From contig NZ_JABGCL010000038.1 in assembly GCF_019800005.1 (NCBI RefSeq), forward strand, positions 1 through 32,609: a stretch of DNA of 32,609 bases, given 5' to 3'. Positions 8,244-18,712 of this stretch are shown here, one piece after another (the stretch's first letter is position 1; every line of letters starts with the position of its first letter). The notes beneath the pieces were generated by a model, which saw only the letters and a program-made list of their open reading frames with translations, was not told the DNA's origin and did no database searches. This DNA is from Geminicoccus harenae (lineage in GTDB: Bacteria; Pseudomonadota; Alphaproteobacteria; Geminicoccales; Geminicoccaceae). Position numbers and translations under genes: made by a program.

Positions 8244-8696
8244 TCAGATCGCGAAATCCCCCACCGTCGTCGCCGCCGGACCCACATGGTCACGCATCTG
8301 CGCCAGCGTGGTCCGGTCCAGGACCTCGGCCATCGCATCTCGCACGCTCTGCATCAGGATGCGCACCTCGCAGGCCTCGACGTCCCGGCAGTCGTCACAG
8401 GGCTGGTTGCCCTTGCGCCGGGCGCACGGGATCGGCGCGATCGGCCCGTCCAGGGTGCGCACCACATAGCCCATCCGGATCTCGGCAGCGGGGCGGGCCA
8501 GCATGAAGCCGCCGCCCGGCCCCTTCTTGCTGCGCACGAAGCCTGCCTTGCGCAGGTCCAGCAGGATGGTGTCCAGGAAGGCTTTGGGGATTCCGTTCGC
8601 TTCCGCGATCTCGGCTGCCTGGGTCGACTTTCCTTCCGGCAGCTTTGCCAGATGGACCATGGCCTTCAGGCCGTACTTGCCCTTGTTGGTGAGCAC
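8244..8696 (-). CDS. Rrf2 family transcriptional regulator
   Basis: A 150-residue Rrf2 protein with an N-terminal winged helix (MLTNKGKYGLKAMVHLAKLP, then the recognition region IPKAFLDTILLDLRKAGFV) and the glycine-rich wing KKGPGGGFMLARP. Four cysteines (91, 100, 103, 109) cluster where IscR, NsrR and RsrR bind an Fe-S cluster. Their spacing, C-x8-C-x2-C-x5-C, differs from that of IscR. It may sense iron-sulfur status, redox or a cysteine-related metabolite. The start is GTG at 8696 with a weak GGAA upstream. It is divergent from a sulfate-binding protein gene, which suggests a CymR-like sulfur-regulation role. A candidate operator lies 32 bases upstream of its start, so autoregulation is likely. 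Confidence 0.9.
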   Translation of the reverse strand: MLTNKGKYGLKAMVHLAKLPEGKSTQAAEIAEANGIPKAFLDTILLDLRKAGFVRSKKGPGGGFMLARPAAEIRMGYVVRTLDGPIAPIPCARRKGNQPCDDCRDVEACEVRILMQSVRDAMAEVLDRTTLAQMRDHVGPAATTVGDFAI

Positions 8697-8727
8697 GCTC
8701 GTTCCAGAAACGGCGGCTTGCCGCCAA

Positions 8728-8746
8728 AACCATAATTTCGGTCAAG
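8728..8746 (-). promoter_or_regulatory. Candidate Rrf2 operator upstream of the Rrf2 gene
   Basis: Read on the minus strand this is CTTGACCGAAATTATGGTT. It matches the site before the sulfate-binding gene at 13 of 19 positions (common pattern TTGAC-nn-AAAT-n-AT-n-GT). One copy lies before each divergent gene, in the orientation of that gene, which suggests a shared operator for the Rrf2 regulator. Binding is inferred. Confidence 0.45.
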
Positions 8747-8840
8747 TAACTCGAATGCCATCCACACATCAATGGCCGCAGGCGCGGCGCGGCCGAATGG
8801 GTGGGCGATGGGGCCGGATCACGGCATGGCCGCCGGTATT

Positions 8841-8859
8841 GTTGACAAAAATGATTGTC
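8841..8859 (+). promoter_or_regulatory. Candidate Rrf2 operator upstream of the sulfate-binding protein gene
   Basis: The sequence GTTGACAAAAATGATTGTC contains the inverted repeat GACAA-N6-TTGTC (8844-8859). It shares TTGAC-nn-AAAT-n-AT-n-GT with the minus-strand copy at 8728-8746. TTGACA resembles a -35 box, but no -10 lies 16-18 bp downstream: the nearest AT-rich hexamer, TATATC at 8860, is only 12 bp away. An operator reading is therefore preferred. It is 110 bases upstream of the coding start. Confidence 0.45.
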
Positions 8860-8969
8860 TATATCAGCTTCGGCCGACGAAGGGGCTGGCGCGGTAAGGA
8901 GCGGCAGGCGGCCCCCGCTGGAACAACCCGCGCGGCCAGCGGTGCCCGCGCGGCAAAAGGAGAGGCGAG

Positions 8970-10004
8970 ATGACCAAGCTCAGCCGGCGTCACGCGACGG
9001 GCGCGCTGGTGGCCGGGGGTGCTGCCCTGCTGGCGCCGTTCGCCACGGTCCGGCCCGCCCGGGCCGCCACCGAGATCCTCAACGTTTCCTATGACCCCAC
9101 GCGCGAGCTCTACCAGGAGTTCAACCAGGCCTTCGCCAACGCCTGGCAGGAGCAGGCGGGCGAGGAGGTCACGGTGCGCGCCTCGCATGGCGGCTCCGGC
9201 AAGCAGGCCCGCGCGGTGATCGACGGGCTGGATGCCGATGTGGTCACCCTGGCGCTGGCCGGCGACATCGATGCCATCGCCGAGCACGGCGGCATGATCG
9301 CCAAGGACTGGCAACAGCGCCTGCCCCACAACAGCACGCCCTACACCTCGACCATCGTGTTCCTGGTGCGCAAGGGCAATCCCAAGGGGCTGAAGGACTG
9401 GGGCGACCTGGTCAGGGACGACGTCCAGGTCATCACCCCCAATCCCAAGACCTCCGGCGGGGCGCGCTGGAACTATCTGGCCGCCTGGGCCTGGGCAGAG
9501 CGGCAGCCGGGCGGCGACGCCGCCAAGGCAGAGCAATTCGTGGCCGAGCTGTTCCGCCACGTGCCGGTCCTGGACACGGGTGCGCGCGGCTCCACCACGA
9601 CCTTCGTCCAGCGCCGGCAGGGCGACGTGCTGCTGGCCTGGGAGAACGAGGCGTTCCTGTCGCTCGCCGAGTTCGGCGCCGACAAGTTCGAGATCGTGGT
9701 GCCCACGCTCAGCATCCTGGCCGAGCCGCCGGTCGCGGTGGTGGATGGGGTGGTGGACGCCAAGGGCACGCGCAAGGTGGCCGAGGCCTACCTGAACTAT
9801 CTCTACGCCCCCGAAGGCCAGCGGATCGCCGCCAAGAATTATTACCGCCCGCGCGAGCCGCGCCATGCCGCGCCCGAGGACATTGCGCGCTTCCCCGAGC
9901 TGGAGCTCGTCACCATCGACGAGGCCTTCGGCGGGTGGGCCAAGGCGCAGCCTTTGCATTTCGGCAATGGCGGCGTGTTCGACCGCATCTACGGGCGCGG
10001 CTGA
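8970..10004 (+). CDS. sbp: Sulfate ABC transporter substrate-binding protein
   Basis: A 344-residue periplasmic binding protein of the Sbp/CysP group, which delivers sulfate or thiosulfate to the CysTWA importer. An N-terminal signal peptide (RR near residues 6-7, hydrophobic core, PARA-A cleavage region near residue 33) precedes the mature domain. Family blocks are clear: ILNVSYDPTRELYQEFN, ASHGGSGKQARAVIDGLDADVVTLAL, NPKTSGGARWNYLAAWA and DTGARGSTTTFVQR. The AAAAGGAGAGGCGAG just upstream is a strong ribosome-binding site. The gene stands alone: no CysT, CysW or CysA follows, and the next gene is convergent and unrelated. The divergent Rrf2 gene probably controls it. Confidence 0.93.
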   Translation: MTKLSRRHATGALVAGGAALLAPFATVRPARAATEILNVSYDPTRELYQEFNQAFANAWQEQAGEEVTVRASHGGSGKQARAVIDGLDADVVTLALAGDIDAIAEHGGMIAKDWQQRLPHNSTPYTSTIVFLVRKGNPKGLKDWGDLVRDDVQVITPNPKTSGGARWNYLAAWAWAERQPGGDAAKAEQFVAELFRHVPVLDTGARGSTTTFVQRRQGDVLLAWENEAFLSLAEFGADKFEIVVPTLSILAEPPVAVVDGVVDAKGTRKVAEAYLNYLYAPEGQRIAAKNYYRPREPRHAAPEDIARFPELELVTIDEAFGGWAKAQPLHFGNGGVFDRIYGRG

Positions 10005-10011
10005 ACCGCCC

Positions 10012-10025
10012 CCACCCGCGGGTGG
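10012..10025. terminator. Possible bidirectional terminator palindrome between convergent genes
   Basis: A perfect 14-base palindrome, CCACCCGCGGGTGG, fills most of the 30-base gap between the sulfate-binding gene and the convergent EEP hydrolase gene. It can form a short GC stem but has no T-tract. Its placement suggests a transcription stop for both strands. In GC-rich DNA this may also be chance. Confidence 0.35.
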
Positions 10026-10034
10026 CCGAGGTGC

Positions 10035-11138
10035 CTATGCGCCTCCGGGACCCGGCCGCTCCGCCTGCTCTTCCCGCTCCGCGGCAAAGCCTTCCGCGAT
10101 GCTCTCCCTGGCCTCCGCGTGATCGGCCTCGGTCGGCTCGTCCTGGGCCGGCGCCTGCGCCTGCTCGGCGTCCGGATCGAAGCGCAGGCGGACCAGCACG
10201 GGGAAATGGTCCGAGCCGACATGGCCCAGCACCTTCAGCTCGACCAGGCGGAAGCAGGTGTCGTGGAACACGTGGTCGAGCGGCCAGCGGGCGAACCAGT
10301 AGTCCGCGTGGAAGGTGGGGTAGAGGCCGCGCCCGACCCGCGGGTCCAGCAGCCCGCTGATCCGCTGGAACAGCCTTGTGGTGTGCGACCAGGCGACGTC
10401 GTTCAGGTCGCCGCAGACGATGGTGGGGCCGCCGTCCTTGGCCACCTGCTCGGCCACCATCAGGAGTTCGGCGTCGCGCTGCTCCACGTCGTTGTCCACC
10501 TGCGGCGGCTCGGGATGGACGCAGTGCAGGTGCACGAGCTGGCCGGAGCGCAGCCGGACCATCGCGGAGATCGACGGGATGTCCTCTGAGACCCGGTCCT
10601 GGACCGTCACCTCGGACAGCGGCAGGCGGGAATAGAGCAGCATGCCGTAGGTGTTGTCCAAGGGGTGCAGCACCCGGTGCGGATAGACCGTCTCCAGCGG
10701 GGCGAGCTGCTCCTGCCACCAGCGGTCGGTCTCCACCACCAGCACCAGGTCCGGGTCGTGCCGGCGGACCTCGGCAAGGAACCGCTCGGCCTCGCGGTTG
10801 GTCTGCAGGATGTTGGCGATCAGGACGCTGACCATCCGGTCCGAGCCGTCCGCCACCGCGTCCTGCACCTGCCGGGGTGCGAGCCGCGTATAGCGCCAGA
10901 TCTGGGCGAGCTGCCAAGCCAGGCAGGCGAGCGTGGCGACCAGGATCAGCACGCCCGCCGGTGCCAGCTCCAGCAGCACGAGCTCGGCCACCGCCATGAC
11001 CGCCAGCCACACGGACAGCTGCAGGCGCGGATAGTCCCACACCCGCACCCACCATTTGGGTGTGCGCCAGAGCGGCAGCACCGTCAGCGCGATCGGCACG
11101 AGTGCCAGCGTCCGCACGAGCCAGTCCAGCCATGCCAT
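10035..11138 (-). CDS. Membrane-anchored endonuclease/exonuclease/phosphatase family protein
   Basis: A 367-residue protein with three N-terminal hydrophobic helices (about 8-23, 41-56, 61-80) and then an EEP-fold hydrolase domain (about 102-325). Metal/catalytic blocks are visible: VLIAN (Asn109), LVVETDRWW (Glu136), VCGDLNDV with the Asp-Asn pair, and the C-terminal GSDHFPVLV Asp-His. A Pro/Glu-rich charged tail follows. Related EEP proteins cleave phosphodiester bonds in nucleic acids or phospholipids. The membrane anchor and the lipid-kinase neighbour make a lipid or exported substrate plausible but unproven. The start at 11138 has GGAGG 12 bases upstream. An ATG at 11171 is an alternative. 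Reading back further to 11531 runs into the neighbouring gene. Confidence 0.85.
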   Translation of the reverse strand: MAWLDWLVRTLALVPIALTVLPLWRTPKWWVRVWDYPRLQLSVWLAVMAVAELVLLELAPAGVLILVATLACLAWQLAQIWRYTRLAPRQVQDAVADGSDRMVSVLIANILQTNREAERFLAEVRRHDPDLVLVVETDRWWQEQLAPLETVYPHRVLHPLDNTYGMLLYSRLPLSEVTVQDRVSEDIPSISAMVRLRSGQLVHLHCVHPEPPQVDNDVEQRDAELLMVAEQVAKDGGPTIVCGDLNDVAWSHTTRLFQRISGLLDPRVGRGLYPTFHADYWFARWPLDHVFHDTCFRLVELKVLGHVGSDHFPVLVRLRFDPDAEQAQAPAQDEPTEADHAEARESIAEGFAAEREEQAERPGPGGA

Positions 11139-11214
11139 CGCGCGATATTGCCTCCGAAGGTCGTGCGCCATGCGTATCCGGCACGGCGGAAGAACACCAC
11201 TGTCCCGCGATGGT

Positions 11215-12120
11215 TCAGGGTGCGGCGCAGACGATCCGCAGCGGCTGTGCCGAGATCGCCAAGCTCGGCGCCGTCGCGGCCACCGGGTCGCCGTCGAGCT
11301 GGAGATGGTCCGCTGCCGCCAGCTCCCAGCTCGCCGTGCGCAGGTGGCGCACGCCCGGCCAGCGATGGAGCTGGCCGGTCGCCAGCGCCAGTGCATAGCC
11401 CAGTGCGGCCAGCCGGCCCGGCCGCTCGAACAGCACCAGATGCAGGTGGGGCTCGTCGAGCCTGGCACCCGCGGCACAGACGAAGGACCCGCCATAAAGG
11501 CGGCAGCGCGCCGCGATCGCCGACACGGCATGGTGCCGGACGCCGTCGACGTACAGCTCGTGATGGACCGGCTGCCAGCGCCACCACAGCTTGGCCGCGG
11601 CCAGCAGGTAGGCGAACTGGCCCAGCCGGCGCTTGGCCGCGGGCGAGACGGCCGCCACCACCGCCGCGTCGAAGCCGATCCCGGCCATCAGGAGAAAGGC
11701 GCGCCCGTTCGCCAGGCCCGGCCAGACCTGGGCGTAGCGGCCGTCCGCCACCATGCGCGCGACTTGGCCGGGCGACCCCCCGATGCCGAGCTCGCGCGCC
11801 AGCACGTTGACCGTGCCGGTCGGCAGGATGGCCAGTGGCAGGTCGCTGCCGAGCAGGCCGTTGGCGACCTCGTTGATCGTGCCGTCGCCGCCGGCGGCCA
11901 CCAGCACGTCCGGCCGGTCCGGGCCTGCCGCTGCCTGCCTCGCCAGCAGCTCGGCATCGCCAGCACCGGCGGTGGCCAGAATCTTCACCGCGATGCCTTG
12001 CGCTTCCAGCAACGCCGCCAGCGCCGCCACCGTGGCCCTGCGCCGCCGGCCGGCCGTAGGGTTGTGGATCACCTGCACCCGCGCCACGCGCGGCAGCGTG
12101 CCGGTGGGGGCCAAGCTCAT
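11215..12120 (-). CDS. Diacylglycerol kinase family lipid kinase
   Basis: A 301-residue protein of the DAGK_cat/YegS/LCB5 family, which phosphorylates lipid hydroxyls such as diacylglycerol, sphingoid bases or related lipids. The start of the catalytic domain (VIHNPTAGRR) and the nucleotide-binding block AAGGDGTINEVANGLLG are clear, followed by LPTGTVNVLARELG and GIGFDAAVV. The C-terminal part has the expected beta-sandwich ending with QLDGDPV. The start ATG at 12120 has CGGAG 8-9 nt upstream. Extending back to 12543 would overlap the GST gene. It lies on the same strand as the GST upstream (143-base gap) and the EEP protein downstream (76 bases). Together with the membrane-bound EEP hydrolase it may serve lipid turnover. 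The actual lipid is unknown. Confidence 0.9.
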   Translation of the reverse strand: MSLAPTGTLPRVARVQVIHNPTAGRRRRATVAALAALLEAQGIAVKILATAGAGDAELLARQAAAGPDRPDVLVAAGGDGTINEVANGLLGSDLPLAILPTGTVNVLARELGIGGSPGQVARMVADGRYAQVWPGLANGRAFLLMAGIGFDAAVVAAVSPAAKRRLGQFAYLLAAAKLWWRWQPVHHELYVDGVRHHAVSAIAARCRLYGGSFVCAAGARLDEPHLHLVLFERPGRLAALGYALALATGQLHRWPGVRHLRTASWELAAADHLQLDGDPVAATAPSLAISAQPLRIVCAAP

Positions 12121-12263
12121 GCCGGCCGCTCCGGGGGCATGGGGCCGGGGGCTTCGATCGCGGGCCGGGCTGGGATCATGGGCCGGGCAGCGCCAGGATG
12201 GTGGAGGCCATAGCCTGGAAGATGCGCGCTGCCGGCGCTTCGGTACAGGCCCTTGCCGGGCCG

Positions 12264-13229
12264 TCAGCCGACCGGTGCGTCGAAGTCCAGTTCCGGGCCA
12301 CGCGGGACGATCCCGGTCGGGTTGATGGTCCGGTGGCTCTCGTAATAATGGCGCTTGGCGTGGGTCAGGTTGGTGGTCCGGCGGATCTCCTCCATCTGGT
12401 AGAGGCGCCGCGTATAGGCCCACAGCCGCGGGTACTCGACCAGCCGGCGGATGTTGCACTTGAAGTGCCCGACATAGACCGTGTCGAACCGGAACAGGGT
12501 CGGGAACAGCCTGATGTCCGCCTCGGTCAGGCGCTCGCCGCACAAATAGGGGCCGTCGGCCAGCCGCTCCTCCAGCCAGTCCAGCGTCTCGAACAACGGC
12601 CCCACCGCCTCGTCATAGGCGCGCTGCGAGGTGGCGAAGCCCGCCCGGTACACGCCGTTGTTGACGTTCGGGTAGATCCGCTCGTTCAGTCGGTCGATCT
12701 CCGCCTCCAGCTCCGCCGGCACATAGTCGCCGGGCCTGGCGCCCACGCCGTCGAAGGCGCGGTTGAACATGCGGATGATCTCGGACGATTCGTTGCTGAC
12801 GATCGTGTTGCGCTGCTTGTCCCACAATAGCGGCACGGTGACCCGGCCGGTGAAGTGCGGGTCGGCCCGGGTATAGAGCTCGTGCAGGTAGCGGGCGTTC
12901 TGGAGCGGGTCCGGCACCACGCCTTCGCCCGGCTCGAAGGTCCAGCCGTTCTCGGCCATCCGCCAGTGGGTCACCGACAGGCCGATCATCTTCTCCAGCC
13001 CCTTGAGCGAGCGCAGGATCAGGGTGCGGTGCGCCCAGGGGCAGGCATAGGAGACATAGAGATGGTAGCGGCCGGGCTCGGCTGCGAAGCCGCCCTCGCC
13101 GCTGGGCCCAGGCGAGCCGTCGGCGGTGACCCAGTTGCGGAACGAGGCGTTCTCGCGCCGGAACTCGCCGCCGGTGCTGGCGGTGTCATACCACTGGTCC
13201 TTCCAGAACCCGTCGACCAGCTGCCCCAT
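12264..13229 (-). CDS. yqjG: Xi-class glutathione S-transferase (glutathionyl-hydroquinone reductase)
   Basis: A 321-residue protein of the YqjG/ECM4/PcpF group, which reduces glutathionyl-hydroquinones with glutathione. The catalytic cysteine is Cys63 in the family block YVSYACPWAHRTLI. Further family blocks are SVTHWRMAENGWTF, TVPLLWDKQRNTIVSNESSEIIRM, YRAGFATSQRAYD and the C-terminal RFDTVYVGHFKCN. The length is close to the usual 320-330. GGAGG lies 8 nt upstream of the ATG. It follows cbpM by 27 bases on the same strand, so it probably shares the chaperone operon. That fits a general oxidative or quinone stress role. Confidence 0.93.
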   Translation of the reverse strand: MGQLVDGFWKDQWYDTASTGGEFRRENASFRNWVTADGSPGPSGEGGFAAEPGRYHLYVSYACPWAHRTLILRSLKGLEKMIGLSVTHWRMAENGWTFEPGEGVVPDPLQNARYLHELYTRADPHFTGRVTVPLLWDKQRNTIVSNESSEIIRMFNRAFDGVGARPGDYVPAELEAEIDRLNERIYPNVNNGVYRAGFATSQRAYDEAVGPLFETLDWLEERLADGPYLCGERLTEADIRLFPTLFRFDTVYVGHFKCNIRRLVEYPRLWAYTRRLYQMEEIRRTTNLTHAKRHYYESHRTINPTGIVPRGPELDFDAPVG

Positions 13230-13256
13230 GTTCCCTGCCTCCGGCCTGCTTGGCGG

Positions 13257-13589
13257 CTACGGTTCGAGCGCCGCGCGGTAGTTCTGGTGGATACGCCTGC
13301 GGGTATCCTCCGGTTCCTGGAGCACCGCGCGGGCCAGGGCTCTCAGGTCGCGCCGCGTGGCGTAGAGCTGGTCGACCAGCGACAGGATGACCGGCAGGCT
13401 GTCCTCCTCGACCGCCAGCTCGTCGGCGAGCTGGCAGACCAGGCGGATGCGGGCGACGTCCAGCTCGTCGAAGGTCGGGCCCGTGAGGTCGCGGCGTGGC
13501 ACGACCCAGCCGCGCTCGACCCACAGCCTGAGGCGGACGATCCCGACCTCCCGGACCTCGGCCAGCACCTCCTCCTCGGTGAGCCGCAT
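13257..13589 (-). CDS. cbpM: Chaperone modulator CbpM
   Basis: A 110-residue MerR-like all-helical protein that binds the J-domain of CbpA and blocks its action on DnaK (family knowledge). The C-terminal block LPVILSLVDQLYATRRDLRAL is highly characteristic. Two adjacent ATGs exist. The one at 13589 has GGGAGG five bases upstream and shares one base with the cbpA stop (TGATG). The one at 13592 has only two bases of spacing and would overlap by four. Either way it is translationally coupled to cbpA, which keeps inhibitor and chaperone in proportion. Confidence 0.92.
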   Translation of the reverse strand: MRLTEEEVLAEVREVGIVRLRLWVERGWVVPRRDLTGPTFDELDVARIRLVCQLADELAVEEDSLPVILSLVDQLYATRRDLRALARAVLQEPEDTRRRIHQNYRAALEP

Positions 13590-14500
13590 CATGACCTCCC
13601 AAGATCGCTGCGCGGATCATAGCGATGCGTGGCCCGCCACTTCTCCATGAAGGCGGCCAGCTCGTCGTCGACCGGCTTGGGCAGCACCACCTTGAGGACG
13701 ATCCGCTGGTCGCCGGTGACACCGCCCGCCGCCATGCCCTTGCCGCGCAGGCGCAAGACGTCACCGGTGCTGGCCCCCTTCGGCACGGTCACGTTGACGC
13801 GCCCGGTGACGGTCGGCACCTCCACCTTGCCGCCCAGCACCGCCTCGTCGAGCGTGATCGGCAGCTCCATGACGATGTCGTTGCCTTCCAGCCGGAACAG
13901 GGGGTGGGGGCGCACGCTCACCTCGATCAGCGCATCGCCGGGCGGGCCGCCGCCGATCCCGGGCTCGCCCTTGCCGGCCAGGCGCAGGATGCCGCCGTCG
14001 CGCATGCCGGGCGGGATGGTGACGTCGAGCGTCTGGCCGTCCGGCAGGGTGATGCGCTGCCGGCCGCCGTTCACCGCGTCCAGGAAGGCGACGTCCAGCC
14101 GGTAATGGGCGTCCCGCCCGCGCGCCCGGAAGCCGCCACCACCGCCGCGGCCGGCCCGGCCGAACAGGTCGGCGAACACATCGCCCAGGTCGTCCATGTC
14201 CTCGAAGCCGCCATGGCCGCCATAGCGCCCGCCGGGCCCGGCTTCGGCATAGTGGCGATAGCTGCGCTGCTGCGGCCGCTCCATGCCGCTGGCATCGATC
14301 TCGCCCCGGTCGAAGCGCGCGCGCTTGTCCGGGTCGCTCAGCAGGTCATAGGCGCTCGAGACCTCCTTGAACCGCTCCTCCGCCTGCCGGTTGCCGGGGT
14401 TGAGGTCGGGATGCAGCTCCTTGGCGAGCCGGCGATAGGCCTTGCGGATGTCGTCCTGGCTGGCGTCCTTCGCCACGCCCAGTGCCTGGTATGGGTCCAT
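13589..14500 (-). CDS. cbpA: DnaJ-class co-chaperone CbpA
   Basis: A 303-residue class B J-protein. The N-terminal J-domain carries the DnaK-stimulating HPD motif (residues 30-32 in KELHPDLNPGN). A Gly/Phe-rich linker follows (about 85-125, DVFADLFGRAGRGGGGGF). Two C-terminal beta-sandwich domains then bind client protein (VTIPPGMRDGGILRLAGKG and VNVTVPKGASTGDVLRLRGKG). There is no cysteine-rich zinc finger, which separates it from DnaJ proper. The immediately downstream cbpM confirms the identity. The start MDPYQALGV is the conserved J-domain start. GAGGAGG lies 14 bases upstream, which is unusually far. It is the first gene of a probable minus-strand operon. Confidence 0.95.
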   Translation of the reverse strand: MDPYQALGVAKDASQDDIRKAYRRLAKELHPDLNPGNRQAEERFKEVSSAYDLLSDPDKRARFDRGEIDASGMERPQQRSYRHYAEAGPGGRYGGHGGFEDMDDLGDVFADLFGRAGRGGGGGFRARGRDAHYRLDVAFLDAVNGGRQRITLPDGQTLDVTIPPGMRDGGILRLAGKGEPGIGGGPPGDALIEVSVRPHPLFRLEGNDIVMELPITLDEAVLGGKVEVPTVTGRVNVTVPKGASTGDVLRLRGKGMAAGGVTGDQRIVLKVVLPKPVDDELAAFMEKWRATHRYDPRSDLGRS

Positions 14501-14565
14501 CGGCTGAGACCGCGCCTCCTCGATGCTGGTCGTGCCATGCTGCCTGCTGTTCGAGTGGCGATTCG

Positions 14566-14587
14566 CGCGCACTCTTGCAAGTGCGCG
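14566..14587. promoter_or_regulatory. Perfect inverted repeat in the cbpA/glgX divergent spacer
   Basis: The sequence CGCGCACT-CTTGCA-AGTGCGCG has perfect 8-bp arms around six bases. It lies 66 bases before cbpA and 193 before glgX in a 280-base divergent spacer that otherwise shows no gene and no confident promoter hexamers. It slightly resembles CIRCE (TTAGCACTC-N9-GAGTGCTAA) in the GCACTC half, but the spacing is wrong, so an HrcA site is not supported. A regulator operator for cbpA is plausible. Confidence 0.4.
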
Positions 14588-14780
14588 ATCATGCCGGGGG
14601 CACCCGTCATCTGCGCTTGGAACCGGCTTCGTTGCGGCTGGTTCAGATGCCGCACCTGCACGAGATGGCCGTCACAGGGCCGGCTTTGCGTGCGGCGCCC
14701 GCCAGGAGCCGGAGCCTCTGGCGCGGCCGGGCCCGGGCAGGCGGGGCTTTTGTGTGCGACGAACATTCAGGAGAACCGCA

Positions 14781-16906
<2,126 letters not shown>

Positions 16907-16910
<4 letters not shown>

Positions 16911-18712
16911 CCCGAACGGAACCGACCCTGCAGCGCATCCACCGGATGCCGCACGGGGCTGAGCTGCAGGACGACGGGCAGGTGCGGTTCCGCCTCTGGG
17001 CGCCGGCGCACCAGCGGATCGAGCTGGTCCTGGACGAGGGGACGCCGGTGCCGATGGCGGCCGCTGCGGATGGCTGGCATGAGCTGGTGACCGCGGCGGG
17101 TGCTGGCACGAGCTACCGCTTCGCCCTGCCGGACGGGATGCGTGTGCCGGACCCGGCCTCGCGCTACCAGCCGGACGACGTGCATGGGGCCAGCCAGGTG
17201 ATCGACCCGGGCAGCCATCGCTGGACGGACGGCGGGTGGCGCGGGCGGCCGTGGCACGAGGCGGTGATCTACGAGCTACATGTCGGCACCTTCACCCAAG
17301 AAGGCACCTTCGTGGCCGCGATCGACCGCCTGGACCATCTGGTCGAGCTGGGGGTGACCGCGATCGAGCTGATGCCGATCGGCGATTTCCCGGGCGGGCG
17401 CAACTGGGGCTATGACGGCGCCTATCTCTATGCGCCCGATGCCAGCTATGGCCATCCGGACGATCTCAAGCGCCTGGTCGAGGCGGCCCATGCCAGGGGC
17501 CTGATGGTGCTGCTGGACGTGGTCTACAACCATTTCGGCCCGGATGGTAACTACCTCTCGACCTATGCGCCGGGCTTCTTCACCGAGCGGCACCACACGC
17601 CCTGGGGTGCCGCGATCAACTATGACGGCGAGCACAGCCGGCCGGTGCGCGACTTCGTCGTGCACAACGCGCTCTATTGGCTGGAGGAGTTCCACCTGGA
17701 CGGGCTGCGCCTGGACGCGGTCCATGCGATCATCGACGACAGCCAGGAGCACCTGCTGGACGAGCTGGCCCGGCGGGTGGTGGAGAGCTTTCCCGACCGG
17801 CATGTCCACCTGATCCTGGAGAACGAGGAGAACGAGGCCAGCCGCCTGGGCGACCGGGTTGCCCAGTGGAACGACGACCTCCATCACGTCCTGCACACCG
17901 CCGCCACCGGCGAGGGCGACGCCTATTATGCGGAATATCTGGGCGACACCTCGATGCTCGCCCGGGCGATCGCCGAGGGCTTCGCCTTCCAGGGCGGGAT
18001 GATGGGCTATCGCGAGCGCTCCCGCGGCGAGCCCAGCGCCCATCTGCCGCCCACCTGCTTCGTGGGCTTCGTGCAGAACCACGACCAGATCGGCAACCGG
18101 GCGTTCGGCGACCGGCTGGGCAGCGTCGCCAGCCTGCCAGCGCTGAAGGCGGTGGCGGCGGTATGCCACCTGCTGCCGCAGATCCCGATGCTGTTCATGG
18201 GCGAGGAATGGGCGACGCGCCGGCCGTTCACGTTCTTCTGCGACTTCGACGAGGAACTGAGCAAGGCGGTGCGGGAAGGGCGGCTGCGCGAGTTTTCCCG
18301 CTTCCCGCAGTTCGCCGACGAGGCGATCCGAAGGACCATCCCCGATCCGACCGCGCCAGCCACCTTCGCGGCCGCCAAGCTCGACTGGTCAGGGCTGGCC
18401 GAGCCCGCCCACGCCGACATGCTCGCCTGGTATCGCCGGCTGCTGGCGGCCCGCCATGCCACGGTCGTGCCGCTCCTGCCCCGGATCCGGCGGGGCGGTG
18501 AAGCCAGGGAAGTGGGCGAGCTGGCCGTGCAGGTGGTCTGGCAGATCGATGGCGGCGGCCGGCTGGAGCTGGCGGCAAACCTAAAGGACCGGCCACAGCC
18601 GGGCTTCACCTCCGATAACGTGGCACCCTTCTGGCAGGAGGGTGCTGCCGAAAAGACCGAGTTCGGGCCGTGGGCGATCCGCTGGACCCATAGGAAAGCC
18701 ACCGACGCATGA
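16907..18712 (+). CDS. treZ: Malto-oligosyltrehalose trehalohydrolase TreZ
   Basis: A 601-residue GH13_10 enzyme that cleaves trehalose from maltooligosyltrehalose. After an N-terminal CBM48-like domain (VRFRLWAPAHQRIELVLD) come barrel blocks WHEAVIYELHVGTFT and LLDVVYNHFGPDGNYL. Catalytic residues are Asp270 (LDGLRLDAVHAI), Glu305 (LILENEENEA) and Asp393 (VQNHDQIGNRAFGDR). The length is typical (about 580-610). The ATG at 16907 overlaps the glgX stop by four bases, and its own stop overlaps treY in the same way. The three proteins are thus made from one transcript. It supplies free trehalose as an osmo- or desiccation protectant, the usual role of the pathway. Confidence 0.96.

Noticed and set aside
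8842..8865. Standard sigma-70 promoter TTGACA ... TATATC for the sulfate-binding gene
   Set aside because: The spacing is 12 bp instead of 16-18, so the motif is better read as an operator.
14501..14560. Heat-shock (sigma-32) promoter for cbpA with CTCGAA and CATGGCA
   Set aside because: Both boxes are too far from consensus to support a call.
14566..14587. CIRCE element (HrcA site) before cbpA
   Set aside because: The arms only partly match the CIRCE half-site and the spacer is 6 rather than 9 bases.
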